Shown: positions 1 to 9,957, counted from the stretch's first letter. The stretch is DNA of 64,000 nt from Semisulcospira habei (GCA_036245525.1 BTPG01000004.1:52062258-52126257); one strand, 5' to 3'. A program made the numbers and translations. The notes: a model not told the origin generated them from the sequence alone.

Positions 1-65
1 TGCTCAGGAAGGTTTATGTGCACTCCATTCCACCTTCCGAAAGCTGATCCATCTAGACTATACTC

Positions 66-300
66 CTTAATAGAGAAGAACCCAACGGAGAAAGAAACAT
101 GCTTAGAAAATATAGTTACAACACAACTGATTAATATTTCCACTTGTTCAAAATAGACAAACACACACGTATACAAGTCAGTCGCTATCTCAATGCGCAA
201 AAGGCCATCGGGCCGACGTCGACCCGATGGACTTTTGCGCACTGGGCACTTATCTCGTCAGCGAAGAAGCAGTCCCCGTTTTGGTCTGGATTTGTCACGC
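66..300. repeat. Family K dispersed repeat, left arm, with a family C hairpin inserted
   Basis: Positions 75-175 match the left arm of the long inverted repeat at 21264-21400 and the copies near 40092 and 61985 (shared blocks GAGAAAGAAACA and GTTACAACACAA). Family K sequence resumes after 256 with CAGCGAAGAAG. The interruption at 192-250 is a family C hairpin. No ORF of note. The element class is unknown. Confidence 0.6.
192..250. mobile_element. Family C hairpin, short form, inside a K repeat
   Basis: Arms GCGCAAAAGGCCATCGGGCC and its near-complement meet at about 217, with the GC-rich middle of the longer copies missing. TATCTC occurs directly before (186-191) and directly after (251-256), a candidate 6-bp target-site duplication. 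Confidence 0.6.
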
Positions 301-802
301 CTTAATACTTTCGCTATATCGATTTTTTCCATTGCAACTGTTGTCATTATTAGACAGTGCTCGCTGCAAGAGATGGAGTGACCGCTGAAACAAGAGGTCA
401 GCGTTTTAATCCTGCATTGCCATTTGTTGCCCCAGGTGTAAAAAAGTAATAAATCAAAAATTACAATAAAAAAAACACACGATACAAGAAGTCTCTCAGT
501 CAAACAGCTCGTGATGATGTGTCTCTTGAAATTATATTGAATTCACTTTTCCTCGGCGGTGAAGGGGTTAATGACTTTAGCGTTTAAAGGCAAAGAATCG
601 CCAAGCTAATTAGGCATGTCCCTCAGTTGGCCACAGCAGTGAGATGGTTACCGCATGAAGGAGCACCTGTCGACATAAAATCGCACAGCACCAGACACAA
701 CTGTATTCGTGCCTAACATGACACGCGCGCGGCAAGGTCCCGAGTCCAGTAAAGCGTGACCAAACAACCCTCCTATTCAGGGCCTCAGCAGGCTTGCCAT
801 CT
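301..802. other. No gene seen; half of a family A MITE near 515-572
   Basis: Only short chance ORFs occur. GTGTCTCTTG followed by CGGCGGTGAAGGGGTTAA (ending at 572) matches the right end of family A elements such as 2389-2616, so this is a one-armed remnant. Confidence 0.5.
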
Positions 803-869
803 GCAAGCGGCATAGATTTTCATGAGCCCCATGCAACCGCAGGGGCTCATGAGAATCTATGCCGCTTGC
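803..869. mobile_element. Family A hairpin
   Basis: The left arm begins GCAAGCGGCATAG and the right arm ends CTATGCCGCTTGC. Most copies read AAGAGGC/GCCTCTT here, so this copy has an A to C change matched by T to G in the other arm. Confidence 0.85.
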
Positions 870-1276
870 TGGTACGGATCGATAACATTTCCTGCAGGAG
901 GTATACGGGATGAATGCTGACCATTGTAAATACATCAGCATAATTATTTTGGGAGCGTCTTTGGCAACAGTGTACAGTCAATGTTTGGAAGTTATATAGT
1001 TGTTTTTTCTTCTTATTCTTTTTCTTGAGCACGCTTGCAATGCTTCTTCCAGATTATACGCAAACCTTCGTAAGGATTGCTACCGATTTCCGAGGAACAT
1101 TGATCATGTTCTGATAACGACTGTGGCTGACAAATCTTGTTTGGCTCAAAAAGAAACCGATGATTAAAATGCAAGGCTGGGAATGTGTGTGATCTGTGAT
1201 TCCGAACCTTGTAGCCTAGAACGGTAATGTCCAAAACCACAATGCTGCACACTCCAAAGGAGCCTGACGATAGTGC
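870..1276. other. No gene or recognised repeat
   Basis: AT-rich unique-looking sequence with short chance ORFs on both strands. Nothing in it could be assigned. Confidence 0.4.
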
Positions 1277-1390
1277 TTTGACTAAATGCAAATCCGCTGA
1301 GCCACTGTATGCGCGCTACCGCACCTAGCTCAATTCAGAATACCTGAATTGAGATAGGTGCGGTGGCGGAGCGCATTTGCCTTTAGTCAC
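1277..1390. repeat. Long palindrome M (single copy here)
   Basis: The arms run from TTTGACTAAATGC to a matching GCATTTGCCTTTAGTCA. The core CTACCGCACCTAGCTCAATT is complemented across the AATA loop near 1341. No other copy seen in the window. Confidence 0.7.
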
Positions 1391-1498
1391 AGCACCATCG
1401 TCCGGCCTCTTTGGCACACTCATTGCTGCCTTTACGATATGTACATTCTTCATAGCGCCTGCTACCCAGATCGCTACCCATAGGTAAATTGATAGTAA

Positions 1499-1570
1499 CC
1501 CCTTGGCTGTCGGCAGCGCTTTTTCTTACAGGAATCAGCTCCACAGAAAGCGCTGCCGAGAGCCAAAGGG
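1499..1570. mobile_element. Family E whole-element hairpin MITE
   Basis: The left end CCCCTTGGCTGTCGGCAGCG pairs with the right end CGCTGCCGAGAGCCAAAGGG. The right flank is TTAA (1571-1574) and the left flank has decayed to GTAA. Confidence 0.7.
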
Positions 1571-1574
1571 TTAA

Positions 1575-2240
1575 GATCACCATTAGTCTTCGCAGGATGT
1601 ATCAGTTAATCATGATGAACTGTGCAGCCTCTCGCTGGCCACAACTCCACCTGTCACCCCCACAGGTTTCGCAATAACTGGCCGGTGTTCAATGTTCCAC
1701 GGAAATCTGCAATCTCTGCTGCTAGAGCGCACAGGAACCCGACTCCCCTGTCTCTTTCATGGCAGTCCGATTCAAGAAAGAACAAAGCTTTCAGTGAAGA
1801 AAGCACCGCTGCGAAAGAGGTCATCGTCTAGACAGCCTATCATCAAGCAAAACACTGCCATGACATGGCTTCACTGCGCCGGCGCGCTGCATGCATCAAA
1901 ATGGCTTCAGTCTAAACCGGAAGTAACAAGCAAACCGAGCGCGCCATTTTACGGCGAATTTAACCATCTTCCGGTTGATGGTTTCGCTGGTTCTTCACGA
2001 AGATAAAATGCAGCTTGAGCGCCTGTCGAGCGTGAGCAACTGTATTAAATCTAGATCCCATTAGATCGGGGCTTTCGTCCAGACCTCGTCTCCATTCCAT
2101 CTTTCACAGGCTCGTGAGAATCTGTGCAGAGCCCAACACTTTTCACTGAATTGAATTGAATGGAATCGAAACTTTATTTTCTAAGGATGAAGACAGAATA
2201 ATAATAAACATAAATATTTCGCGCATGACAAAAAACCAGG
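1575..2240. other. No gene seen
   Basis: Short ORFs without recognisable domains. At 2107-2131 GGCTCGTGAGAATCTGTGC looks like a right arm of family A whose left arm is lost. Confidence 0.4.
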
Positions 2241-2331
2241 GGCCAGTTGCACGATCAAGCTTAGTCCTGCACCAGCCACTAAGGAAGGTGCGCCGCTGGT
2301 GCAGTACTAAGCTCGCTCATGCAAGTGACTG
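2241..2331. mobile_element. Family G hairpin with shortened core
   Basis: The left arm GGCCAGTTGCACGATCAAGC continues into TTAGTCCTGCACCAGCCACT. The right side keeps GGTGCAGTACTAAGCTC. Compared with 44388-44492, much of the inner right arm is deleted. Confidence 0.7.
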
Positions 2332-2388
2332 CAGGTCCTAACGTGGAAAACAGAATCCACCTGGACGCGGACCTTGACGTGACGGCTC

Positions 2389-2616
2389 AACCCCTTCCCC
2401 TGCCACTCGCTGTACGTACATTTTTGTTTCTGAAATGTTGGTTCTCAGCGACAAAAAAAAAGAAGTCAACACCGTCCAAAAAACATGGACACAATTAATT
2501 TTGGTCTCAGCAAGAGGCATAGATCCTCATGAGCCCCCGCATTCGCGGGGGCTCATGAGAATCTATGTCTCTTGCTGTCGGATTGTGTTCACTTTATTCT
2601 CGGCAGTGGTGGGGTT
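2389..2616. mobile_element. Family A MITE with outer inverted ends
   Basis: The outer ends AACCCCTTCCCCTGCC and GGCAGTGGTGGGGTT bracket the central hairpin (2510-2575; loop ATTC). The flanking TTAA has been lost. About 228 bp. Confidence 0.8.
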
Positions 2617-2674
2617 CAGACTTAGCTACTACCGCTGCTTAATAACAAAAGTCTTCACACATATCATAGAGTCC

Positions 2675-2990
2675 GAAATAGCTCAGGCGGTTAAACGTCG
2701 GAGCAGGAGAGCGAAGGGAATCGCCGGGTCAGTCGTGGGTTCGAATCCCGTCCCGGCCCCGGTAGCTGGACTCACAATCCAGGGGGAAAAAAACCGGATT
2801 TGTTCAATAGCCTGTCCGTTGAAAGGTCCTGGTAAATCAAAGTGGCACAGTTGGAGTGCGCCTGAGTTGATCAGTGTTCAGGTCGCACTCCATAGGCAAT
2901 AGATTTCCCTGTCCCCCATAACCCGCCCGTCAGGGCCGTCCATGATCACCTCGGTGCTGTGGACGTTAAACCCGAACTAAACAACCAACA
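2675..2990 (+). mobile_element. tRNA-derived SINE, family T
   Basis: TAGCTCAGGCGGTTAAACG resembles an A box and GGTTCGAATCCC (2739-2750) is a textbook B box. About 230 bp later the sequence ends GTGGACGTTAAACCCGAACT, the kind of tail seen elsewhere as GCGTTAAACCCAAATAACTAACT. The tail makes a SINE likelier than a tRNA gene. Confidence 0.65.
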
Positions 2991-3136
2991 TATCATACAA
3001 ACGTCATCCCGGCTTTGACGTTCGTTTAAAACGCCAATTGGGTGAAAATGTCAGCTAACTCGAAGCGTCTTCCTTCTTTCACGTTTTTCTTCCCGCGAGA
3101 TTTCCACGCTCATCATTCAACGCTGTTTTTACGAAA

Positions 3137-3168
3137 TAGGGGGGTGGGGGGGGGGGAGGGGGGCTGGG
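3137..3168. repeat. G-tract
   Basis: A run of G interrupted by single T or A bases, directly upstream of a tRNA-like SINE head. It could form a G-quadruplex. Confidence 0.7.
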
Positions 3169-3320
3169 TAGCTTAGGTGTTAGGGGAACGTTCGCCTCTC
3201 GTCCTTAGAGTCGTGGGTTTAAACCGAGCTCGGGTCAAAACTTGCCAACACGCTTTTCGATGCCCCGGCTTTAAAATCACCATCGTGGCTGACAAAAGAC
3301 GTTAAGCGTCTAAACTTCTA
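3168..3320 (+). mobile_element. tRNA-derived SINE, family T, diverged
   Basis: GTAGCTTAGGTGTTAGGG (A-box-like) and GAGTCGTGGGTTTAAACC (B-box-like) are followed by CATCGTGGCTGACAAAAGACG and TTAAGCGTC. Diverged from the 2675 copy. Confidence 0.5.
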
Positions 3321-3325
3321 TCGTT

Positions 3326-3530
3326 CAACCCCTTCGATCCCTGGCTACTGTATTACATTTGTTTGTTCATTCAACGACCGAAAGCCAAAACGGTCCAAGA
3401 AACGTGGATACAAAAGGGTCTCAGCAAGAGGCGTAGATCCTCATGAGCCCCTCGGTCGCGGGGGCTCGTGAGGATCTATGTCTCTTGCAGTTGGATCGTG
3501 TTCACTTCTTATCGGCAGAGAAGGGGTTAA
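3326..3530. mobile_element. Family A MITE
   Basis: CAACCCCTTCGATCCC on the left and GGCAGAGAAGGGGTTAA on the right surround the hairpin at 3423-3489. TTAA is intact on the right and reads TTCA on the left. Confidence 0.8.
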
Positions 3531-3968
3531 GAAGGCCTCAACGTCTAATGTTTAACTTTTAAAAGTGTTGTTGTTGTTTTTTTGTTTTGATTTATTTTTA
3601 CGAGATTGTGGTAAAACGTTACTATATTGTCTCCGCCGCCGTAATCCGCTTGACTAGTAGACCATGGATTTCCGATTGTCAGCGCACAATCACACAGGTG
3701 CACATAATTCACGGTGATTGGAGTTTGAAGAGCACACACGCCCGTTACACTGAATAAAACATCGCATCGATCAGGCCTTACAACAAAGACAACCCCAGTA
3801 CACGCTGATTGTCTCTCAAAACTCCTGTAAGGGAGATCAAAAGCTTTTGAGTTAATAGGTCACGTTGAAAGAGGTCACTGCGATCTGACCCTGACCTTCA
3901 TAACTTCTGACCTTTGTAATTCTTTGTCGCCGTGATGATCCGTAATGATGGAAATTTTTATGAAAACC
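3531..3968. other. No gene seen
   Basis: Mixed sequence with short chance ORFs. No hairpin family recognised. Confidence 0.4.
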
Positions 3969-4000
3969 GTGTGCTGGTCTGTGATTTTAGACCTTATAAT
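3969..4000. repeat. Family D left half-arm
   Basis: GTGTGCTGGTCTGTGATTTT followed by AGACCTTA matches the left arm of the full D hairpins at 6377 and 24081. No right arm follows. Confidence 0.65.
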
Positions 4001-4421
4001 CAAAGGAGTGTTTTAGGCGCTCGTTCTGAGACTCCGTGATTGCACACCGCGATTCTGTCCATCCTGGTTATTCAATCCCATGAAGCTAGCAAGTGATTTG
4101 AATTCATTTGGCGACTTTTATAAAAGCAGCATTTTTAAAAAAAGAAACACGATTTCGCGCTCCTCGGTGTGTTTTTTTTTTTTTTTTTGTTTTTGTTTTT
4201 TTTTGTTTAATGCGGAGCGTTGGAAAAAAAAAGAAAAAAGTTTGCCCTCGCTCGGAATTAAACGCGTTAGCTGCACGAAGGCACGTTACACTCACAATCA
4301 ATCCGGACACTTTTCCCAGCTGTGGTCTTTGATGTCCACAAATTACGGTATCACTCCAACCGAACAATTGCTGAGTTAATGATTTCTCAAGGCCAATGGT
4401 GTAAATGAGTCTCATCATTCA
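4001..4421. other. No gene seen; T-rich tract at 4172-4206
   Basis: ORFs here are driven by homopolymer T and A runs. Nothing else could be assigned. Confidence 0.4.
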
Positions 4422-4492
4422 AGCAAGAGGCATATATTCTCATGAGCCCCTGCATTTGCAAGGGTCTCATGAAAAATCTATGCCTCTCGCTG
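4422..4492. mobile_element. Family A hairpin, slightly decayed
   Basis: The left arm AGCAAGAGGCATATATTCTC pairs with a right arm that has an extra A-run (GAAAAATCTATGCC) and ends CTCTCGCT. Confidence 0.8.
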
Positions 4493-4684
4493 ACGGAAGA
4501 CCTTGGGTATGGAGTGGTTGACACATTTATTTAACGTCGCCCGCGGGAGACGGATCGACCCGTGACAACTCAAGGCCGGTCGCGGCGAGCCATCTTGACT
4601 GTGCTACTACGATGTGGATTGGCGTTGCAAGTCAGTCCAGTTCATATCGGTCAAGGCGGGATTTCTGCGCTCGGAAAAGGCCCG

Positions 4685-4799
4685 TACCTCATGCGCAAGA
4701 GGCCATCGGGCCGACAACGGCCGCCGTTGGCTCGCGCACGGCCGTGCGCGGGCCAACGGCGGCCGTTGTCGGCCCGATGGCCTTTTGCGCATTGGGTAC
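4685..4799. mobile_element. Family C long hairpin
   Basis: Arms of about 55 bp: GCGCAAGAGGCCATCGGGCC, then GACAACGGCCGCCGTTGG, mirrored after the centre near 4742. GACAAC/GTTGTC replaces the GACGTC pairing seen in most copies. The outer GTACC/GGGTAC also pairs. Confidence 0.85.
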
Positions 4800-4837
4800 G
4801 CGCTCCACCACACCATCAGAGGTCTTCTCAGAGTTCC

Positions 4838-5470
4838 TAATAATAATAATACCGTTATTATATAGGCGCCTTTTCTCAATTTTTGGGCGAATCCACTCAA
4901 AGCGCCGCGAACTGAAACCCAACACGCACACTCACGTAACATACACGGATTTACGCCAGTTAAGACAAACACAGTACAAGACAGACGAAGGGCCAGTTCA
5001 GCTACTGAAATTACAGAGATTTTTTGATCGCTAGTATTTGAAATTTGTAAAGTGGCCTGAAACCGGTACCAAAGTGTGGGGGGTGGGGGGATGCGTGGGG
5101 GGTAGAAGAACCGGAGTACCCGGAGAAAGAACCCCCGACGGTCCGCCCCAATTAACGGTGACACTTACCAGAGGAGAAAAGTCCGACGCCGGAACCCGTT
5201 TTCGAACCTCGCACCTTTGGCATTGGTGGCAGGCGCCTTAACTCATTCTACCCCAGACACACCACAGCAAGATATTGATCGACCATGATAGTTCAAGGGT
5301 GATGCCAGAATAGCTTGGCGCCTATGGGCGCCAAGCTATTCTGGCATCACCCTTGAACTATCATGGTCGATCTGTGTCCTGCACTGCAATGCAGTCTTCA
5401 GAGGACAACGGCAAAATTTGGGGATTTCGGTGATGGGGTAGAATGAGTTAACCACTGCGCCACAGACCGT
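4838..5470 (-). mobile_element. tRNA-derived SINE (family S), split by a TTAA MITE
   Basis: Read on the minus strand, the tRNA-like head GGTCTGTGGCGCAGTGGTTAA lies at the right. After the inserted MITE (5242-5447) the element continues GGCGCCTGCCACCAATGCC, then a B box, a central GTGTCACCGTTAAT block and an ATT-repeat tail at 4838-4862. The copies at 43801 and 25701 have GGTTAAGGCGCC without the insertion. Confidence 0.9.
5242..5447. mobile_element. Family B TTAA MITE, intact, inserted in a SINE
   Basis: TTAA at 5238-5241 and 5448-5451 flanks a 206-bp element with ends CTCATTCTACCCCA and TGGGGTAGAATGAG. The central 86-bp near-perfect palindrome is at 5281-5369. Because the uninterrupted SINE has a single TTAA here, the duplication of TTAA on insertion is directly visible. 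Confidence 0.93.
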
Positions 5471-5542
5471 TCCTCAGTTAACATCGTACCAATACTGGTC
5501 TGGTTTACTCTGGACGCACGTCGACAGGGACCAATGTGAAGT

Positions 5543-5676
5543 GTTAACCCGTTCATTGCATGCAGAGAAATACTGAACGCGTTCCTACTGCAAGATACAC
5601 AGATCCTCACGTGCCCCCGCAATTGCGCGGGGGGAGGGGGGGGGTGGGCTGATGCAGATCCGCGTCTCTTGCTGAC
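5543..5676. mobile_element. Family A MITE, decayed, with G-tract in the loop
   Basis: TTAACCCGTTCATTGC starts the element. The hairpin (5590-5675) has a G-rich expansion at 5626-5648 in place of the usual 4-nt loop. Confidence 0.6.
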
Positions 5677-5815
5677 ACCGATTTGTGTCTGTGTTGCTTG
5701 GAATTTGAATTAACACGAAATTTAGAATTTTAGGGCCAATTCACGTGATGGTGTTAATTAGCTCAGACGTGCTAATGAAACTGTGTGTAGTGTATGCTTT
5801 TGAGGTCGTACACCT

Positions 5816-5850
5816 GCAAGTTATAAGGTCCAAAATCACAAACTCGCACA
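5816..5850. repeat. Family D right half-arm
   Basis: TATAAGGTCCAAAATCACAA matches the D right arm. No left arm precedes it. Confidence 0.6.
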
Positions 5851-6019
5851 GGAAATATAAAGATCAACACATATAGACTATAGCAAATCTAGGATTCCGT
5901 TCTATAAGTCCCAAGGAAGAGAGGGGGGAAAAAAAGCCCTCTTTTACAACACCACACAAATGAACGAGTGACGCTCTCGCGAGGTTTGCGATGGAAAAGG
6001 TGTAGGCTTATTCCATTAA

Positions 6020-6232
6020 CTCATTCAGCCCAACGGCCGTAGTATTTCCCAAATTTTGGAGACGTCATCTAATGACTATGCACCAGTTGTAGGAGATGGA
6101 TCGACCATGATAATTCAAGGGCAGTGCCAGATTAGCTAGGCGCCGACAAGCACCAAGCTAATCTGGCACTACCCTCGAGTTATCATGGTTGACCCATCTC
6201 CTGCTGTACGTAGTGCGTCAGGGCTGAATGGG
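6020..6232. mobile_element. Family B TTAA MITE, AATTCAAGGGCAG subfamily
   Basis: TTAA at 6016-6019 and 6233-6236. Ends CTCATTCAGCCC and GGGCTGAATGGG. The central hairpin GACCATGATAATTCAAGGGC and partner spans about 6103-6192, with small loop damage. Confidence 0.88.
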
Positions 6233-6376
6233 TTAAAGGCCATGCACAGAACTCAACCCCTTCTTTCCATTAATAATACAAATTGAAGTGCTAGCGATAG
6301 GAAAAAGCCGGTAATGTTATGTATATATTACAAGTTTCTGAGTCCTGTCAAAATCTATGATCAGTTCAATAACATG

Positions 6377-6444
6377 TATGCTGGTCTGTGTTTTTGGACC
6401 TTACGGCCTGCGGCCGTAAGGTCCAAAATCACAGATCAGCACAC
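6377..6444. mobile_element. Family D hairpin
   Basis: TGCTGGTCTGTG and GGACCTTACGGC are mirrored by GCCGTAAGGTCCAAAATCAC and AGATCAGCA. Centre near 6410. Confidence 0.8.
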
Positions 6445-7068
6445 AACACTGACCTTACCTTACAGGGGCCACTGGCCAGCCAAGGACGACAATCTAGCTT
6501 AAATACACCTAGGGGCAATAACTCTTACAATCACATCAGGACAACCCATTTGCCGAGACCATGAATATGCAACAGTCTTCAACCGGACAATCCATCCAGA
6601 CAGTTCTATTAGGGGGGAGGGGGGGGGGGGTAGTCCGGGGCGTCTTTTGACTATAAAGTACGGACATTTCTGTCCGCACCTGTGCATCACACCCACGTCT
6701 GTCGATTTATAGCTGCGTGGTGCCGGTTAGTTACTGCCGGGGACAAGAAGTGATCATACTTTTTGCTTCTTTCATTCTAGGTCCTTTTCTGTGTGTGGCA
6801 GCAAAACTCAAACTTTGATCCACGAAAGCTTGCTGCAACTTGTCACGATGGTATCGGCCTTTTAAAGGACCAAAGAACTAGAGAAAGTATGCTCGTCTTC
6901 TATAACTCTCCCCACATCTACTCCCCGCCCCCCACCACCACCCCGCAACCACCCACCCTCATACCATCATTCCCCCCCCCCCCTCCGCCCACACCCTACT
7001 GGGGTCCTTGACTTAATCTGAACTCAAGACCTAAAAAAGCGAAATCGTTCAACTACTAATGGAAACGC
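6445..7068. other. No gene seen; G- and C-rich tracts
   Basis: G-tract at 6613-6632 and C-rich tract at 6917-7004. The 72-aa ORF here is a proline run encoded by the C-tract. Confidence 0.4.
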
Positions 7069-7275
7069 TTAACCCCGGCATTGTGTTCCAGGTACGAGAT
7101 CCCCACAGTTTGGATGATGTCCTCTGAGGACTGCATTATAATTCAGGAGAGATTGACCATGGTAGTTCAAGGGTGGTGCCAGAATAGCTTGGCGCCTATA
7201 GGCGCCAAGCTATTCTGGCATCACCCTTGAACTACCATGGTCGATACATCTTTTGCTGTAGTGTCAATACTGAAT
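7069..7275. mobile_element. Family B MITE, right end decayed
   Basis: The left end follows TTAA (CCCCGGCATTG). The hairpin at 7154-7243 is almost perfect. ATGGTAG/CTACCAT replaces ATGATAG/CTATCAT, a paired change. Confidence 0.8.
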
Positions 7276-7631
7276 GTGTTCATCAGCTTTTCGTACAAGG
7301 TGGCAAACGACGCTATTCAAGTCGCGGGGGACAGACCGACGTACGACTGACGTCATTTCTCTGATGGAGTGTAACTGTCATATGACGAGTGCTTCCTCGT
7401 CCGGCCGCGTCAGTCGGCACGGCGGTGTGAATTAGTCCCCTCTGCGTGAATAACGGATAGAAGAGGCTGGTTACCACTAACTGGTCCCTCGCTCAGTCGC
7501 TTCCCTCAGCAAGTTGCATAGATTATCACGCCCTCTGCAGCCGCATCTTACACGCAAAGCTTGAACATCATTACATCCTCAGGCTGAAAATCTCGTTCGG
7601 TTTAACTCTACGATTTCTTGACAGTGCTTCG
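7276..7631. other. No gene seen
   Basis: No recognised repeat and only chance ORFs. Confidence 0.35.
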
Positions 7632-7698
7632 GCAAGAGGCATACATTCCCATGAGCCCCTGCGATCGCAGGGGCTCATGGGAATGCGTGCCTCTTGCT
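7632..7698. mobile_element. Family A hairpin
   Basis: ACATTCCCATGAG pairs with CTCATGGGAATG; the common form is AGATTCTCATGAG/CTCATGAGAATC. Two positions have changed in both arms. Confidence 0.85.
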
Positions 7699-7870
7699 GG
7701 TAGTGATCAGCCATATTTACCTCTCTGTATTTATGCCCCTCAGATGGAGGAGATCATTGGATTTAGCGTGTGACTAATTGGTCCTTAGAGACCTCTATCA
7801 GGAATCTACTAACTAGTCTGACACTTAAACCCTTGATGATGTCTGAGGATGTAAATGATACCAATCTTCC

Positions 7871-7935
7871 AACAAGAGACATAGATTTTCATGAGCCCCT
7901 GCAGCCGTAGGGGCTCATTAGAATCTGTGACTTGA
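7871..7935. mobile_element. Family A hairpin, right arm decayed
   Basis: AACAAGAGACATAGATTTTC is a good left arm. The right arm ends GAATCTGTGACTTG. Confidence 0.7.
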
Positions 7936-8039
7936 AGACGGAAAGGGTTGGCCGAAATGCTTTCTGTACTCAACACGGAAGCTGCGTAATGAAGTGCCCT
8001 CGGCAGGGTCAAATACAAAGTGATGCCTGCTTCCCACAA

Positions 8040-8140
8040 GGTAAGGCCGGATACCGGAGCTGGAGAACTGAATGGTTATTGGTGGCTCTTTCCAGTGCTT
8101 CTGTATCACCTCTGCGTTGACGAAAGACGTTAAAACTATA
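8040..8140 (+). mobile_element. SINE family T fragment (tentative)
   Basis: CTGCGTTGACGAAAGACGTTAAA resembles the GACAAAAGACGTTAAGCG end of the 3168 copy and GACGGACAAAGGACGTTAAA at 27140. Confidence 0.4.
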
Positions 8141-8740
8141 AGCACATATCCTCAATCTGTACAGCAACTAAGACTAACAACGGAAATGACAGATACTCTC
8201 TTCCGGTAACAAATATGTCTGAGATCATCGGAGACTCACTGCCGAGACAAGCGACCATCACTGACGATAGAGAGACGAATAGGTCATACCTGCCGGGGAG
8301 GGTAGCGGGTTGGAAGGAGACGGGGGGGGGGGGGGGGCTGGGGGGGGGGGGGGGTCTATTAGTATCTATCCTTAGAAGCAGAATCCGTCTTATTTAGGTC
8401 CAGATATCGTCGCTAACCTTGATGTGATTTACACCTGAACGAAACATGCTACCGCCTGCGGACGGAGTGCGACCAGAAGAGGACGGTCCGACCACTGTGC
8501 ATTTGGGTGTTGTTATTCTGGCAGTGAAGGGGTTGAATAAAAATGTCTCCTGCAGGCGCTCACGGGAACACCTCTAGAAATGCCTGCTGCACATGACAAG
8601 TGCGTAGCTGTCAAGATGTATTGCGCAACTTCCGGTCACAGAGAGTAAGACACATCGATAATAGATCAGGGAAGTCAAAGACGCTTTAGGTCGAGTGCTA
8701 CTGGCCTGCAGACTGTCACAGACCTCGGCTAACTCAAGCC
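8141..8740. other. No gene; G-tract and an A-type terminal relic
   Basis: G-runs at 8322-8355. GGCAGTGAAGGGGTTGAA (8520-8537) is a right terminus of a family A element without its hairpin. Confidence 0.45.
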
Positions 8741-8814
8741 GGCCACTGGTTGTCTCCCTCGATTCGCTACCCGCTCGGGTAAGCGGTAGCGAATCAAGGG
8801 CGACAACCAGTATG
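8741..8814. mobile_element. Family H hairpin
   Basis: ACTGGTTGTCTCCCTCGATT and CGCTACC are mirrored by GGTAGCGAATCAAGGGCGAC and AACCAGT. The direct repeat CTCAAGCC lies at 8733-8740 and 8815-8822, an 8-bp candidate target-site duplication. Confidence 0.75.
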
Positions 8815-8822
8815 CTCAAGCC

Positions 8823-9308
8823 GACGTCGGCCTGACGACCAATCTCATTTGCACGGCAATATTTTCTCTACGGATGCCCCTCACCGGAAGTTGTTTCGCT
8901 GCTTTAGCACTTTCCTGTTTTCGTGTTGTGGGGATAAACATCTCGGGGAGGATTTCTCGCCCCTTTCTGTTATCGATGACACCTCTTGTCTTCTCTACCA
9001 AAGGAAGGCCCGCAAGCCAACGGCATCTGTTCTATCTTTTCGATTTTCGCAGCCATTGTAGGGGGACGGATCGATGGGACCAGATAGATGAAAAGGAGCT
9101 CGGGTGATCGGGCAACAACCTGGAGGTTATCTTGGTCGATCGTGGCCATTTTGTTTTGCGCGTAGGTAGTGCTTATCAAGCAGACGTTTGACTTTAGAAG
9201 TGAGAAAGCGCCAAGACATCTGGCCTAACCTACACAGACAATGAACAATAGCGGAGAAAGCAGAAAGCATCCCCAGGCTTATCATACCCTCGGAAACACC
9301 CTCCATCT
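8823..9308. other. No gene seen
   Basis: Overlapping 60-80 aa ORFs on both strands show no domain or conserved motif. Confidence 0.35.
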
Positions 9309-9375
9309 GCAAGAAGCACAGATCCTCATGAGTCCCCGCGGCTGCGGGGACTCACGAGGATCTGTGTTTCTTGCA
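9309..9375. mobile_element. Family A hairpin, covariant copy
   Basis: AAGAAGCACAG pairs with CTGTGTTTCTT, and GAGTCCCC with GGGGACTC. Several positions differ from the common A form in both arms. Confidence 0.85.
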
Positions 9376-9569
9376 CACGGGACCATCTACAAATCAGGAG
9401 AGGCCAAAGGGTTTCAGGGTATGACTGTGCAGAGAAGCCACAGTCGTGCGCTGCCGGTTTTTGCCACGGAACTCATGATAACACGCACATCTATTTATCA
9501 GCTATTAAAGTCATATTTACGTCGGCCTCCCTTAGACGCTGAAGGCTAGAAGGGGTTGAAGTGTTCGAC

Positions 9570-9573
<4 letters not shown>

Positions 9574-9641
<68 letters not shown>
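9574..9641. repeat. (GA)n microsatellite
   Basis: About 33 uninterrupted GA units. The Arg-Glu ORFs across it are artefacts of the repeat. Confidence 0.98.
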
Positions 9642-9644
<3 letters not shown>

Positions 9645-9840
9645 TCTCCCTTTGCGGAAGACACCCTATCGTCAGTTCCGGTGTTACTGCTGTTGGCTGC
9701 TGGAACCAGGTGTGCTGTGTGTCTGCTCTCGTCCACGTGAATCTCGTGTCACTTCCTTAGTCTTTCCAGCCTTTTTTTTCCCTTCTTCCTGTGTTATATC
9801 ATCTTCCTGCCTCACAAGCTCGCTCGAATTACGGGAGGCA

Positions 9841-9957
9841 TTCGCAATGCGCAAAAAAAAAAGACCATCGGGCCGACATCGGCCTACGGTGGCCCGCGCA
9901 CGGCCGTGCGCGGGCCAACGGCGGCCGAAGTCGACCCGATGGCCTTTTGCGCATTGT
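9841..9957. mobile_element. Family C long hairpin with A-run
   Basis: The left arm CAATGCGC carries a 10-base A-run before GACCATCGGGCC. The right arm ends CCCGATGGCCTTTTGCGCAT. The centre GCACGGCCGTGC is near 9903. Confidence 0.85.

Noticed and set aside
803..869. Rho-independent terminators or riboswitches
   Set aside because: Strong GC hairpins but in a eukaryotic repeat context, without adjoining bacterial-type genes or U-tracts.
2675..2760. tRNA gene
   Set aside because: Good B box, but acceptor-stem pairing is not evident and a SINE-like tail follows.
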